From Roseivivax marinus (lineage in GTDB: Bacteria > Pseudomonadota > Alphaproteobacteria > Rhodobacterales > Rhodobacteraceae): a stretch of 64,000 nucleotides of DNA. How positions within the stretch are numbered: the stretch's first letter is position 1; every line of letters begins with the position of its first letter. The stretch lies in assembly GCF_900109705.1 (NCBI RefSeq), contig NZ_FOAI01000005.1:124001-188000 (forward strand). The letters run 5' to 3'. The notes beneath the pieces were generated by a model, which was not told the origin of the DNA, searched no databases, and saw nothing but the letters and a program-made list of their open reading frames with translations. Of this stretch, positions 53,772 through 63,851 are shown piece after piece. A program made the position numbers and the translations under genes.

Positions 53772-55472
53772 ATGAGAGTGCGGAACACTCGGCCGCAGCA
53801 TCAGGACGAGGTCGGCGAGACCCCGCGGGGTTTCGACGACTTCGCATTGCGTCTTGGCGACGTGATGCGCGGCGAACGCGCGACGATGGGGAAGTCGCTT
53901 CTCGACGTGCAGCGCGAATTGAGGATCAAGGCGAACTACATCGCCGCAATCGAGAATTGCGATCCGTCGGCATTCGACACGCCCGGATTCATCGCCGGGT
54001 ACGTACGATCCTATGCCCGCTATCTGGGCATGGACCCCGACCAGACCTTCCAGGCATTTTGCACCGAGAGCGGCTTTTCTGTCGCGCACGGCATGTCCGA
54101 GGAAGCGTCCGTGGTCCGCCGTCCGCGCGAACCGAAGGCGGCGACCGCCCCGAACGGTGGCGCGCGCGATCCGTTCAAGCAGCCGACGCTTCCTTTTGCG
54201 CCCGCAAATGACAGCATCCTCGGCCGGATCGAACCCGGCGCCGTGGGCTCCATGTTCGTGCTGATCGCGCTGATCGGCGGCATCGGCTTCGGCGGCTGGA
54301 CCGTTCTGCAGGAGGTGCAGCGCGTGCAGGTCACGCCCGTGGACCAGACGCCCGTGGTTCTGTCCGATCTCGATCCCGTCGCCGCCGCGCGCCCCACGAC
54401 GTCCGAGCCCGGCTCGGACGAGGACGTGGCCTCGGCCGGCGTCTTCAGCCCGCCGTCGAACGAGGCGCTGGACCGGCTCTATCGGCCGCAGGCGCTGGAC
54501 GTGCCGGTTCTCGTGGCGCGTGACGCCCCGATCTCGACGCTCGATCCCAGCCGGGTCGGCGCCTTCGCCGGACGGGGCGCGGCGCGCCTGCCGAACGTGC
54601 AGACCGCCAACGCCGCGGCCTCGGCGATCGAACAGACGCTGTCCGAGGTGCTGGGCACCGGCGAGGATCCCCGCGGCCCCGTCACCGGCCCGCGCGACGG
54701 CGTGACCATGATCGCCGTGCGCCCGGCCTGGGTGCGCGTGACCGACGGTTCGGGCGCGACCGTGTTCGAGCGTATCCTCAACGCGGGCGACACCTACGCG
54801 CCGCCCGCAGAGATCGAGAACCCGACGCTCCGCGTGGGCGAATCGAGCGCGGTCTATCTTGCCGCCGCCGGAGCGACCTACGGACCCGTCGGCCCGCGCG
54901 GTGCCGTGACCTCTGACGTGGCGCTGACGCCCGACGCGGTGACCGAGCGGTTCGAGCCGGCGACGCCCGGCGCGGACTCCGACCTCGCCCGGGTCATGGC
55001 CGACCTGAACCTCGATCGCGCGCGGCAGCCGCAGCCGCAGCAGGTGGTCGATGCCGACGATCCCGATCAGCCGCGGGGCCCCGCCGTGCAGGTGCTCGAG
55101 GACAGTGCGCCCGGCGTGACCATCCTCGCCACCGCCGAGACCTGGGTGCTGGTCCGCAACGCCAATGGCGGCCGTCTCTACGAGCAGGTGATGCAGGCCG
55201 GCGACAGCTACACCGTCCCGCCCACGGCCGAGCCGCCGACGATCCGGACCGGCAACGCCGGCGCGGTGTTCTTCGCGGTCGGCGGGCGCACTTACGGCCC
55301 CTATGGCGGTACCGGCTCCATCGCCGACAACCTCGCCCTCTCGGCGCAGCGCGTGACGGGCGAGATGTCCCCTGCGGATCCCGGGTCGAACGACGCGCTG
55401 GCCCGTGTCGTGGCCGAGCTGAACCTTCAGTCGGAAACGCCCGGCGGCAGCGACCAGCCCGCGCAGGAGTGA
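53772..55472 (+). CDS. RodZ-like HTH membrane protein with duplicated C-terminal domain
   Basis: The 566-residue protein has a HTH_25 domain (about 25-100, LLDVQRELRIKANYIAAIE then FIAGYVRSYARYLGMD), a single transmembrane helix (158-179) and a long periplasmic part. Two copies of the RodZ C-terminal DUF4115 domain follow, at about 310-418 and 448-556 (compare WVRVTDGSGATVFERILNAGDTY with WVLVRNANGGRLYEQVMQAGDSY, aligned piecewise). RodZ links MreB to the membrane. Standard RodZ has one such domain, so the duplication is notable. ispG follows 104 bp later, as in many bacteria. Confidence 0.85.
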   Translation: MRVRNTRPQHQDEVGETPRGFDDFALRLGDVMRGERATMGKSLLDVQRELRIKANYIAAIENCDPSAFDTPGFIAGYVRSYARYLGMDPDQTFQAFCTESGFSVAHGMSEEASVVRRPREPKAATAPNGGARDPFKQPTLPFAPANDSILGRIEPGAVGSMFVLIALIGGIGFGGWTVLQEVQRVQVTPVDQTPVVLSDLDPVAAARPTTSEPGSDEDVASAGVFSPPSNEALDRLYRPQALDVPVLVARDAPISTLDPSRVGAFAGRGAARLPNVQTANAAASAIEQTLSEVLGTGEDPRGPVTGPRDGVTMIAVRPAWVRVTDGSGATVFERILNAGDTYAPPAEIENPTLRVGESSAVYLAAAGATYGPVGPRGAVTSDVALTPDAVTERFEPATPGADSDLARVMADLNLDRARQPQPQQVVDADDPDQPRGPAVQVLEDSAPGVTILATAETWVLVRNANGGRLYEQVMQAGDSYTVPPTAEPPTIRTGNAGAVFFAVGGRTYGPYGGTGSIADNLALSAQRVTGEMSPADPGSNDALARVVAELNLQSETPGGSDQPAQE

Positions 55473-55576
55473 GCGCCGCCGCGGTTGAAGCGGCGCGCCC
55501 CCTCGTCTAGCTAGAGCCTCAAGGAACCGGCCGGGCGCGCCTGCGCGTGCCGGCCCACCGCTCGACGGAGGGCCCT

Positions 55577-56710
55577 ATGAGCCTCAACCACGTCCGCCCC
55601 TGGAAGAACATCTATCGCCGCACGTCGCGCCAGATCATGGTCGGCAACGTGCCCGTGGGGGGCGATGCGCCGATTTCGGTGCAGACCATGACGAACACCG
55701 CCACCACCGACGTCGCCGCCACCGTCGACCAGGTTCAGCGCGCGGCCGAGGCCGGCGCGGACATCGTGCGCGTGTCGGTCCCCGACGAGGCATCTTCGAA
55801 GGCGTTGAAGGAGATCGTGCGCGAGAGCCCGGTCCCGATCGTCGCGGACATCCACTTCCATTACCGGCGCGGGATCGAGGCGGCCGAGGCCGGTGCCGCC
55901 TGCCTTCGGATCAACCCGGGCAACATCGGGTCCGAGGACCGCGTGCGCGAGGTCATCGCGGCGGCGCGCGACCACGGCTGCTCCATGCGGATCGGGGTCA
56001 ACGCCGGCTCGCTCGAGCGGCATTTGCTGGAGAAGTACGGCGAGCCGTGCCCCGAGGCGATGGTCGAGTCGGGGCTCGAGCACATCCGCATTCTTCAGGA
56101 CAACGATTTCCACGAGTTCAAGATCTCGGTGAAGGCGTCCGACGTGTTCCTGTCGGCTGCGGCCTACCAGGGGATCGCGGACGCCACCGACGCGCCGATC
56201 CACCTCGGCATCACCGAGGCGGGCGGCCTAACCTCCGGGACGATCAAATCGGCCATCGGTCTCGGCAACCTCTTGTGGATGGGCATCGGGGACACGCTGC
56301 GCGTCTCGCTCTCGGCGGATCCGGTCGAGGAAGTGAAGGTCGGTTACGAGATCCTCAAGTCGCTCGGCCTGCGCCACCGCGGCGTGAACATCATCTCGTG
56401 CCCGTCCTGCGCGCGGCAGGGTTTCGACGTGATTGGGACGGTCGAAAAGCTGGAAGAGCGGCTGGAGCACATCAAGACGCCGATGTCGCTGTCGATCATC
56501 GGTTGCGTGGTGAACGGACCGGGCGAGGCGCTGATGACCGACGTGGGCTTCACCGGCGGAGGCGCGGGTCGCGGCATGGTCTACCTTGCGGGCAAGAAGT
56601 CGCATTCGATGTCGAACGACGAGATGATTGACCACATCGTCGAGCAGGTCGAAAAGCGGGCCGAGCAGATCGAGGCCGAGGAAAAGGTGGCGGGCGAAGC
56701 TGCGGAGTGA
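55577..56710 (+). CDS. ispG: 4-Hydroxy-3-methylbut-2-en-1-yl diphosphate synthase
   Basis: The 377-residue enzyme has the N-terminal TIM-barrel ([17 protein letters not shown]) and the C-terminal [4Fe-4S] domain with cysteines in ISCPSCARQ and [12 protein letters not shown]. It makes HMBPP in the MEP isoprenoid pathway. GGAGGGCCCT precedes ATG 55577. It follows the RodZ-like gene, a common gene order in Gram-negative bacteria. Confidence 0.96.
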   Translation: MSLNHVRPWKNIYRRTSRQIMVGNVPVGGDAPISVQTMTNTATTDVAATVDQVQRAAEAGADIVRVSVPDEASSKALKEIVRESPVPIVADIHFHYRRGIEAAEAGAACLRINPGNIGSEDRVREVIAAARDHGCSMRIGVNAGSLERHLLEKYGEPCPEAMVESGLEHIRILQDNDFHEFKISVKASDVFLSAAAYQGIADATDAPIHLGITEAGGLTSGTIKSAIGLGNLLWMGIGDTLRVSLSADPVEEVKVGYEILKSLGLRHRGVNIISCPSCARQGFDVIGTVEKLEERLEHIKTPMSLSIIGCVVNGPGEALMTDVGFTGGGAGRGMVYLAGKKSHSMSNDEMIDHIVEQVEKRAEQIEAEEKVAGEAAE

Positions 56711-56843
56711 TCCGTCGGGCTGGGTGGCCGGAGGCCGATGCAGGGGGCGCGCCTCTCTTCGCCATCGAACGTCCGTAAACCCAAGTCCCCGGCCGTTTGC
56801 CGAGGCAGACGCATTTTTCGCAGAGGCATTGCCCGGAAGGTGA

Positions 56844-56867
56844 AAGGCCGCCTGGACGGGCGGCCTT
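56844..56867 (-). terminator. Terminator of the thiol oxidoreductase operon
   Basis: Read leftwards, AAGGCCGCC and GGCGGCCTT pair over 9 bp around a 6-nt loop, followed by TTTC. It lies 3-27 nt after the stop at 56871. The T-run is short. Confidence 0.55.
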
Positions 56868-56870
56868 CAC

Positions 56871-57416
56871 TCACTCGTTCAAGTAGCTTTCCAACACCAT
56901 CGACGGCATATGTCCCCGGATCAGCTTGGAGCGGGTGACATAGGCCGGCATCATGTCGAAGGTCAGCCGTTCCAGCATGGCGCGGGCTTCGGCGTCGTCT
57001 GACACGTCGATCAGGTTGGCGCGCACGCCCATCTTCCCGGCCAGCGCGTCCAAATCAGCGCGCGCGGCGGCGCAGGTGTCGCAGTCCGCTTCGACGAACA
57101 GCACGATCTCGGGTACTGCGTCCTCCCGTCCCAGCGCGGGCCAGTCGGTCGAGAACAGCGATTCCGACTCGGCGGCGATGCGGTCCAGGTCGTTCGCGGC
57201 CTCCTCGGCGTAAAGCCCCTGGGCGATCTCGTTCAGCAGGGCCGGGGCGGGACCGACCGCCGGCGCCACGAGGTCCGGCTCGATGCGGAACAGCTCGCGC
57301 AGTTCCTCGCCCATGGCGGCCCGCGCCTCGAGCGTGTCGGGCACGGGACCATCTGCCGCGGCGGCTGCGGCAGGGGTCAGTCCGAGGATGCTCGCCGCCA
57401 GTGCGGCGCGGATCAT
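56871..57416 (-). CDS. Periplasmic thioredoxin-like protein with CDTC motif
   Basis: The 181-residue product has a signal peptide (hydrophobic, cleavage near AAAAADG, residue 20-22), a helical middle and a thioredoxin-fold core with FVEADCDTCAAARADLDALA, then MMPAYVTRSKLIRG carrying the cis-Pro. It overlaps the DsbA/ScsC-like gene upstream by ATGA, so the two are made together and may be a redox pair. It is not a known Dsb family member. Confidence 0.78.
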   Translation of the reverse strand: MIRAALAASILGLTPAAAAAADGPVPDTLEARAAMGEELRELFRIEPDLVAPAVGPAPALLNEIAQGLYAEEAANDLDRIAAESESLFSTDWPALGREDAVPEIVLFVEADCDTCAAARADLDALAGKMGVRANLIDVSDDAEARAMLERLTFDMMPAYVTRSKLIRGHMPSMVLESYLNE

Positions 57417-58174
57417 CCGGCCTCGCGTTCGTCGGCGACGATCTGGCGCATCTGGTCGAGGGTCACGTAGCCGCGCACCAGTTCGTCGCCCATGACGAAG
57501 GTGGGCGTGCCATTGATCTGCAGCGTCTGCGCCAGCGCACGGACCTCGGCGATCTCCTCGTCGATGTCGGGGCTGTTCATCTCGGTCATGATCGCGTCCG
57601 CGTTGAGCCCGAGGGTGTTCGCCATGCGCGTCAGCACCGGCTCGGTCGGATCGCCGCTCAGGGTCATGAGCGCGTCGTGCACCGACTTGTAGGCTTCGTC
57701 ACCCGCGACGCGGCGCGTGGCGATGGCGAAGCGCGAGGCCAGCGTCGAGGCCTCGCCGAGGATCGGGAACTCCTTCAGGACGAACCGGATGTTGCCGTCG
57801 CTCTCGACCAGCTCCTCGACCTCTTCCTTGGCCCGGCGGCAATAGCCGCAGCGGTAGTCCATGAACTCGACCACGGTGATGTCGCCGTCGGGGTTGCCGC
57901 CGACCCAGGAATAGCCGTCCTCGAAGATCGCTTCGGCGTTGTTCGCCACGAGATCGTTGTCGGCCTCGGCCTGCTGCGCCATCTGGCGCTGCTCGAGCGC
58001 ATCGACGGCCTCGAGGATGACCTCGGGGTTCTCCATCAGGTAGGCGCGCACCTCCGAGCGGAAGGCCTCGCGCTCGGCATCGCTCATGTCGGTGATGTCG
58101 AAGGCGAGGGCCTGCTGGGCCACGAGCGAGAGCCCGAGGGCCGCGCCGGCCAGGGCGGAGGTGCGTCGGATCAT
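57413..58174 (-). CDS. DsbA-family periplasmic oxidoreductase, ScsC/Com1-like
   Basis: The 253-residue protein has a signal peptide (to about LAFD, residue 24), an N-terminal helical stalk with EVRAYLMENPEVILEAVD (the segment that mediates trimerisation in ScsC-type proteins) and a DsbA domain with CGYC in FMDYRCGYCRRAK and cis-Pro in INGTPTFVMGD. It is likely a disulfide isomerase or oxidase in the periplasm. AAGGAGTTTTCC precedes ATG 58174. It is the first gene of the pair with the CDTC protein. Confidence 0.88.
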   Translation of the reverse strand: MIRRTSALAGAALGLSLVAQQALAFDITDMSDAEREAFRSEVRAYLMENPEVILEAVDALEQRQMAQQAEADNDLVANNAEAIFEDGYSWVGGNPDGDITVVEFMDYRCGYCRRAKEEVEELVESDGNIRFVLKEFPILGEASTLASRFAIATRRVAGDEAYKSVHDALMTLSGDPTEPVLTRMANTLGLNADAIMTEMNSPDIDEEIAEVRALAQTLQINGTPTFVMGDELVRGYVTLDQMRQIVADEREAG

Positions 58175-58324
58175 GGAAAACTCCTTGGGTCGGTCTGGTC
58201 CGCATGGTGCGGGCGCAAGGACAGATCGGCCCACGGGGGCCCTCGCCGGGGCCTCGGGACGGTGGTCATTGACCTTGCCCGCCGCGGAGATCACCTTCGC
58301 CGCCGCGAGCATAGAGAGGCGAAG

Positions 58325-59470
58325 ATGCGGAACTCAAGCCGGGGTGATGTCGATCCCTTCATTGTGATGGATGTGATGCAGGCGGCCTCCGCCGCGGAAG
58401 CGGCGGGGCGGTCGATCGTCCACATGGAGGTGGGTCAGCCCGGTACGCCCGCGCCCGCTGCCGCGCGCGACGCGCTGGCCGCCGCGCTGGAGGACGACGC
58501 GCTGGGATACACCGTGGCGCTCGGTCTGCCGGCGCTGCGCAAGCGGATCGCCCGGCTGTATGGCGAGTGGTACGGCGTCGACCTCGACCCGGCGCGCGTG
58601 GTGGTGACGCCGGGCTCGTCGGGGGCTTTCATCCTGGCCTTCTCGGCCTTCTTCGACGGGGGCGACACGGTCGCGCTCGGGCGGCCGGGCTACCCGTCCT
58701 ATCGCCAGATCCTGCGCGCGCTGGACCTCAAGGCGGTGGAGATCGAGGCATCGGAGGCGAACCGTTACCAGTTGGTGCCCGGCGACCTCGAGGGCGTGGA
58801 TTACGACGGCCTGATGATCGCGTCGCCCGCGAACCCCACCGGGACCATGCTTGGCAAACCGGCGCTCTCGGACCTGATCGGCGCGGCGCAGGGCCGGGGC
58901 GCGACCTTCGTGTCCGACGAGATCTATCACGGACTGCACTATGCCAACCGCGCCGTCTCGGCCCTGGAAGTGTCGGACGACGTCTGCGTCATCAACTCGT
59001 TCTCCAAGTATTTCTCGATGACCGGCTGGCGCGTGGGCTGGATGGTGGTGCCCGAGGCGAACCTTCGGCAGGTGGAGCGACTGGCGCAGAACCTCTTCAT
59101 CTGCGCGCCGCACGCGGCACAGGTGGCCGCGCTCGCGGCTTTAGACGCCACCGACGAACTGGAGGCCAACCGCGCGGTATATGCCCGCAATCGCCAACTG
59201 ATGCTCGACGGGTTGCCGAAGGCCGGCTTCGACCGGCTCGCGCCGCCGGACGGGGCATTCTACGTCTATGCGGATGTGTCGCACCTGACCGATGACAGCC
59301 GCGCCTTCGCGGCCGAGATTCTCGATCGAGCCGGTGTCGCGGTGACGCCGGGGCTCGACTTCGACCCCGAGCGGGGCGGCGGCACGCTGCGTTTTTCCTA
59401 CGCCCGCGCGACCGCCGACATCGAGGAGGGGCTGGAGCGGCTCGCCCGCTTCATGGCGGACCGCGGCTGA
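58325..59470 (+). CDS. PLP-dependent aminotransferase (class I/II)
   Basis: The 381-residue protein has the fold-type I pattern: GYTVALGLPALRKRIA, TPGSSGAFILAF, SPANPTGTML, and the PLP lysine in NSFSKYFSMTGWRVG, plus a C-terminal arginine in LRFSYARAT. It probably acts on an aromatic or branched amino acid, but the substrate cannot be told. GAGAGGCGA precedes ATG 58325. It is divergent from the dsb-like pair. Confidence 0.92.
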   Translation: MRNSSRGDVDPFIVMDVMQAASAAEAAGRSIVHMEVGQPGTPAPAAARDALAAALEDDALGYTVALGLPALRKRIARLYGEWYGVDLDPARVVVTPGSSGAFILAFSAFFDGGDTVALGRPGYPSYRQILRALDLKAVEIEASEANRYQLVPGDLEGVDYDGLMIASPANPTGTMLGKPALSDLIGAAQGRGATFVSDEIYHGLHYANRAVSALEVSDDVCVINSFSKYFSMTGWRVGWMVVPEANLRQVERLAQNLFICAPHAAQVAALAALDATDELEANRAVYARNRQLMLDGLPKAGFDRLAPPDGAFYVYADVSHLTDDSRAFAAEILDRAGVAVTPGLDFDPERGGGTLRFSYARATADIEEGLERLARFMADRG

Positions 59471-59576
59471 TCGGAGGCGCGCGGGGTTTCGCCGACGCGA
59501 AATCGTGATCGCTGCGAGGAAGGCCGACTCGGTGTACCTTTGGGGCAATCAAAAGAAGACCCCGAGGCAGAGCATC

Positions 59577-59720
59577 ATGTCCAACATCATCATTACCGTG
59601 GCGCTTGTCGCCGCGTTGGCCACGACCATGTGGGCGGCATCCCCTGCCGCAGCCCCCGAGGACCTCCCGCCGGTGCGCGGCGCGGCGATTCTGGGAAAGT
59701 CCGGCCCTTCCGGAGGGTGA
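59577..59720 (+). CDS. Small membrane or secreted peptide
   Basis: ATG 59577 opens 47 codons with one hydrophobic segment (residues 3-21) followed by a proline-rich stretch. The ribosome binding site is weak. It sits between the aminotransferase and the amidase. No family is recognised, and it may not be expressed. Confidence 0.4.
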   Translation: MSNIIITVALVAALATTMWAASPAAAPEDLPPVRGAAILGKSGPSGG

Positions 59721-59779
59721 TCCCGTCCCGCGTCTCGTGTAGGCTGGCGAAAAGACCAGAGGCTCGGGCAGGGCAGGCC

Positions 59780-61000
59780 ATGCGGCACATTCTACGACTG
59801 GCGGCGATCCTCGCCGCGACGCTGACGGCTGCGCCGGTCGCGGCGCAGGAGCTTGGCGGCCTGGCACGTCTCGACGCGAGCCGGAGCTATGCCCGCGACC
59901 TGCGCCCCGGCGGCGGCACCGAACTGCGGCTGGCGCTGAGCCAGGGTGTGCCGTGGCGTGTTTTCACGCTCGACGACCCGGCGCGGCTGGTGCTCGACTT
60001 CCGCGAGGTGGACTGGGCCGGTGTCGATCCTTCGACCTTGCTGCGCGGCGAGCGGGTGCAAGCGATCCGTGTCGGCCCCTACAGGCCGGGCTGGTCGCGG
60101 CTGACGGCGGACCTGTCGGGGCCGATGGAGGTGACTCGCGCGGATTTGCGGCTCGACGCGGCAAGCGCGGGCACGCTGACCGTGGCGCTGGAACCCACCG
60201 ACGACGAGACTTTCGCGGACCTCTCCGGCCCGCCACGAGACGCGCGCTGGGACCTGCCGGCCCCCGCGCGGACGGCGCCCGCGCCCGGCCCGGACGGTAT
60301 CCTGAAGGTGGTGCTCGATCCCGGTCACGGCGGCGTCGATCCGGGTGCCGAACATGGCGGCGCCACCGAGGCGCAGCTCATGCTGACCTTCGCGCGCGAG
60401 CTGAAGGAGATGCTGTTGCGCTCGGGCGGCTTCGACGTCGTGATGACCCGCGAGGCGGACGCCTTCGTCTCGCTCGAGGCACGGGTGGCGGCGGCCCACC
60501 GCGCCGGGGCGGACGTGTTCCTGTCGCTCCACGCGGATGCGATCGAGGAGGGCGTCGCCCGCGGCGCAACCGTCTACATGCTGGCCCGCGACGCGCAGGA
60601 CGCGGCCACGCGCGCGCTGGTCGAACGCCACGAGAGGGGCGAGATCCTGACAGGCGTGGATCTGTCCGAGGCCGACGATCACGTGGCGGACGTGCTCATG
60701 GACCTTGCGCGGCTCGACACCCAGCCGCGCAGCCGGGCCTTGGCCGAGGCGCTTGTGAGCGGTATCAAGGGCGCATCGGTGAACGTGCACAAGCACCCGA
60801 TCCGGCAGGCGGGGTTCTCGGTGCTCAAGGCGGCGGACATTCCCTCGGCGTTGATCGAGGTCGGGTTCCTGTCCACCGATGCGGAACTGGCCAACATGCT
60901 CGACCCCGAATGGCGGGCCGGGATGGCCGCAGGCATCCGTGACGGTTTGCGGGCCTGGGCCGCAGACGACGCCGCGCTGGCCGAACTTCGCCGGCGCTGA
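59780..61000 (+). CDS. amiC: N-acetylmuramoyl-L-alanine amidase
   Basis: The 406-residue protein has a signal peptide ending VAAQE (residue 21-23), an AMIN domain (about 28-140) and an amidase_3 catalytic domain (about 175-400) with zinc ligands in LDPGHGGVDPGAEHGG, LSLHADAIEEG and the catalytic ALIEVGFLS. It cleaves peptide stems from glycan strands for cell separation. ATG 59780 is used. PBP1A follows 129 bp downstream, an envelope pairing typical for the group. The gene symbol is by analogy. Confidence 0.93.
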   Translation: MRHILRLAAILAATLTAAPVAAQELGGLARLDASRSYARDLRPGGGTELRLALSQGVPWRVFTLDDPARLVLDFREVDWAGVDPSTLLRGERVQAIRVGPYRPGWSRLTADLSGPMEVTRADLRLDAASAGTLTVALEPTDDETFADLSGPPRDARWDLPAPARTAPAPGPDGILKVVLDPGHGGVDPGAEHGGATEAQLMLTFARELKEMLLRSGGFDVVMTREADAFVSLEARVAAAHRAGADVFLSLHADAIEEGVARGATVYMLARDAQDAATRALVERHERGEILTGVDLSEADDHVADVLMDLARLDTQPRSRALAEALVSGIKGASVNVHKHPIRQAGFSVLKAADIPSALIEVGFLSTDAELANMLDPEWRAGMAAGIRDGLRAWAADDAALAELRRR

Positions 61001-61069
61001 GGCGCCGGCAAGAAGCTGCCGACGCACTGCGCGGGCCCCGCCGGGGCCCGATGCGGACGAAGACGTGTT

Positions 61070-61098
61070 TTGACGCGACGCGGTGAGACGTTTATCGC
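61070..61098 (+). promoter_or_regulatory. Promoter of the PBP1A gene
   Basis: TTGACG (61070-61075) and TATCGC (61093-61098) with a 17-bp spacer, about 30 bp before ATG 61130. A GC-rich hairpin GGGCCCC/GGGGCCC lies upstream at about 61033-61049, possibly ending the amidase transcript. Confidence 0.5.
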
Positions 61099-61129
61099 GC
61101 CTTGACTTCATCCATGGGAGACAGACGCC

Positions 61130-63682
61130 ATGCTGCGTTTCATCATGTCCTTCTTCGGCGGCATCTTTTCGATGATCACGCTCGGCGTGGGCATGACGGC
61201 CCTGTCCATCGGCGCGATCTTCTGGGTCTACGGCCAGGACCTGCCGAGCCACGAGAGCCTCGCGCAGTACACGCCGCCGACGATCTCGCGGATCTACTCG
61301 GTCGAGGGCAAGATCATCGACGAGTTCGCGCAGGAGCGGCGTCTGTATACGCCCGCGAACGAGATCCCCGACATGGTGAAGCAGGCGTTCATCTCGGCCG
61401 AGGACAAGAACTTCTACCAGCACCAGGGCTACGACGCGCGCGGCATCGCCGCCGCGGCGGTCGACGCGGTACGCTCGCGCGGGCAAGACGTGCGCGGCGC
61501 CTCGACGATCACCCAGCAGGTGATGAAGAACTTCCTGCTGAGCGGTGACCGCCGGGCCGAGCGCAAGGTGAAGGAGATCATCCTCGCCACCCGCCTCGAA
61601 GAGACGCTGTCGAAGGACAAGATCCTCGAACTCTATCTGAACGAGATTTTCCTCGGGCAGAATTCGTACGGCGTCACCGCCGCGGCGCAGACCTACTTCA
61701 ACAAGTCGCTGTCCGAGCTCGAGGTCCAGGAGGCCGCCTTCCTCGCCTCGCTGCCCAAGGCGCCGTCCGACTACCACCCTGTGCGCAACCGCGACCGGGT
61801 GATGGCGCGCCGCAACTACGTGCTGCGCGAGATGTTCGAGAACGGCTACATCACGCAGGAAGCGATGCAGGAGGCGCTGAACGCGGACCTCGTGACCGTG
61901 CAGAACGGCGACATCGAGCCGTTCCAGGCCAGCCTGCCGCCGCGCGATTACTTCACCGACGAGATCCGGCGCCAGCTCTCCGAGGATTTCGGCGAGGGTG
62001 AATTCTTCTCGGGCGGTTTCTCGGTGCGCGCGACGCTCGATCCCGAAATGCAGGTCGAGGGCGCCAATGCCCTGCGCCGTGCGCTCGAGGATTACGACCG
62101 CTCGCGCGGTGTCTGGCGCGGCACCGGCGAACGCATCCCCGAGGAGAATCTGGGCACCGAGGCCGAGTGGCGCGCTGCGCTACGCGACGTGCAGGTGGCC
62201 CGCGACGTGGACCTCGAGAACCCCTGGCACCCCGCCGTGGTGCTCGAGGTCGGCTCGAGCGACGCGCGCATCGGCATCGAAGGCGTCGAGGAGGACGAGG
62301 ACGGCCACTGGATCCCCGCCGCCGACGTGCAGTGGGCCCGCAAGTGGAACCGCGAGACCGAACGGCTCGAAAGCCGCGCGTCGGTTGCGGGCGACCTGCT
62401 CGACGTGGGCGACGTTGTGCTCGTGCGCAAGATGACGTCGGACAGCGACGGCAGCTTCATCCGCTGGACCCTGCGGCAGGTGCCGGTGGTCGAGGGCGCA
62501 TTCATGGCGATGGACGTGAACACCGGCCGCGTGATCGCGATGCAGGGCGGCTTTTCCTACCAGCATTCGGTCTTCAACCGGGCGACGCAGGCGCAGCGCC
62601 AGCCGGGCTCGTCGTTCAAGCCGTTCGTCTACGCCTCCGCGCTCGACTCCGGATACTCTCCGGCGACGATCGTGGTGGACGCTCCGATCGAGATCAACAC
62701 GCCGCAGGGCGTGTGGCGGCCGAAGAACTCGTCGAACAAGTATTACGGTCCCACGCCGCTGCGCACGGGCATCGAGCAATCGCGCAACCTGATGACGATC
62801 CGCCTCGCGCAGGAGATCGGCATGTCCACCGTCGCGCGTTACGCCGAGCGGTTCGGCGTCTACGACGACATGGGCCTGCACCTCGCCAACGCGTTGGGGT
62901 CGGAGGAGACGACGCTCTACAAGATGGTGGCCGCCTACGCGATGTTCGCCAACGGCGGCGAACGGGTGGAGCCGACGCTCGTGGACCGCATTCAGGACCG
63001 CTACGGCAACACGGTCTATCGCCACGACAAGCGCGACTGCGTGAACTGCGACGACCCGAACCTCGTCACCGGTCTCGGGCCCCGCATCGTGTCCAACCGC
63101 GAGCGTATCATGGACCCCGTAACCGCCTACCAGCTGACCTCGATGATGCGTGGCGTGGTCGAGCGCGGCACCGCCGCGGGCGCCGTGAACCTCGGCGTGC
63201 CGACCGCGGGCAAGACCGGCACCACCAACGACGCCAAGGACGTGTGGTTCATCGGCTTCACCTCGAACATCGTGGCGGGCTGCTACATAGGCTACGACCA
63301 GCCGCGCACGCTGGGCCGGGGCGCCTACGGCTCGTCCATGTGCGGCCCGGTGTTCCAGTCGTTCATGACCAAGGCGGTGGCCAAGTACGGCGGCGGCGAG
63401 TTCAAGGTTCCGGAAGAGTGCCAGTTCATTAACATCGACCGCTTCTCGGGGTCGCGCCTCGGTTCGGGCGCCTCGGGCGGGAACGTGGTGTCGGAGTGCT
63501 TCCGCGCCGGCGAGGAGCCGATCTTCGGCATCCAGATGGACGGTGGCTGGGCCATGGGCTCGGGCTTCGACGTGATCCAGCCGGACGGCCGCGCCAAGCA
63601 GGTCACGACCTCGACGGGTCGCAAGGCGGTGGTCGGACCGAAGGCCAGCTTCGGAACCATGTCCTCGGGCGGTCTCTACTGA
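61130..63682 (+). CDS. mrcA: Penicillin-binding protein 1A
   Basis: The 850-residue bifunctional class A PBP has an N-terminal membrane anchor (about 7-35), a glycosyltransferase domain with catalytic Glu91 in ISAEDKNFY and TITQQVMKN, and a transpeptidase domain with Ser494-x-x-Lys497 (GSSFKP), SRN (QSRNLM) and KTGTTND. An OB-like insertion region lies between. It polymerises and cross-links peptidoglycan. It follows the amidase and precedes prfB, an order I recall in Rhodobacterales. Confidence 0.96.
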   Translation: MLRFIMSFFGGIFSMITLGVGMTALSIGAIFWVYGQDLPSHESLAQYTPPTISRIYSVEGKIIDEFAQERRLYTPANEIPDMVKQAFISAEDKNFYQHQGYDARGIAAAAVDAVRSRGQDVRGASTITQQVMKNFLLSGDRRAERKVKEIILATRLEETLSKDKILELYLNEIFLGQNSYGVTAAAQTYFNKSLSELEVQEAAFLASLPKAPSDYHPVRNRDRVMARRNYVLREMFENGYITQEAMQEALNADLVTVQNGDIEPFQASLPPRDYFTDEIRRQLSEDFGEGEFFSGGFSVRATLDPEMQVEGANALRRALEDYDRSRGVWRGTGERIPEENLGTEAEWRAALRDVQVARDVDLENPWHPAVVLEVGSSDARIGIEGVEEDEDGHWIPAADVQWARKWNRETERLESRASVAGDLLDVGDVVLVRKMTSDSDGSFIRWTLRQVPVVEGAFMAMDVNTGRVIAMQGGFSYQHSVFNRATQAQRQPGSSFKPFVYASALDSGYSPATIVVDAPIEINTPQGVWRPKNSSNKYYGPTPLRTGIEQSRNLMTIRLAQEIGMSTVARYAERFGVYDDMGLHLANALGSEETTLYKMVAAYAMFANGGERVEPTLVDRIQDRYGNTVYRHDKRDCVNCDDPNLVTGLGPRIVSNRERIMDPVTAYQLTSMMRGVVERGTAAGAVNLGVPTAGKTGTTNDAKDVWFIGFTSNIVAGCYIGYDQPRTLGRGAYGSSMCGPVFQSFMTKAVAKYGGGEFKVPEECQFINIDRFSGSRLGSGASGGNVVSECFRAGEEPIFGIQMDGGWAMGSGFDVIQPDGRAKQVTTSTGRKAVVGPKASFGTMSSGGLY

Positions 63683-63851
63683 CATCGCGCGGCCCGCGCC
63701 GGGGCGATCCCGGTCGGGCCGCGACGCACGGACGGGCGGGGCGCGACATCGCGCCGCCGGCTCACCCGCGCGGCCTGTGGCGCCCGGCTTGCCGCGTCGG
63801 CCCGGCTGGGCTATCACGCGCGCCAGTCCATCGACGGAACGGGAAGACAGA

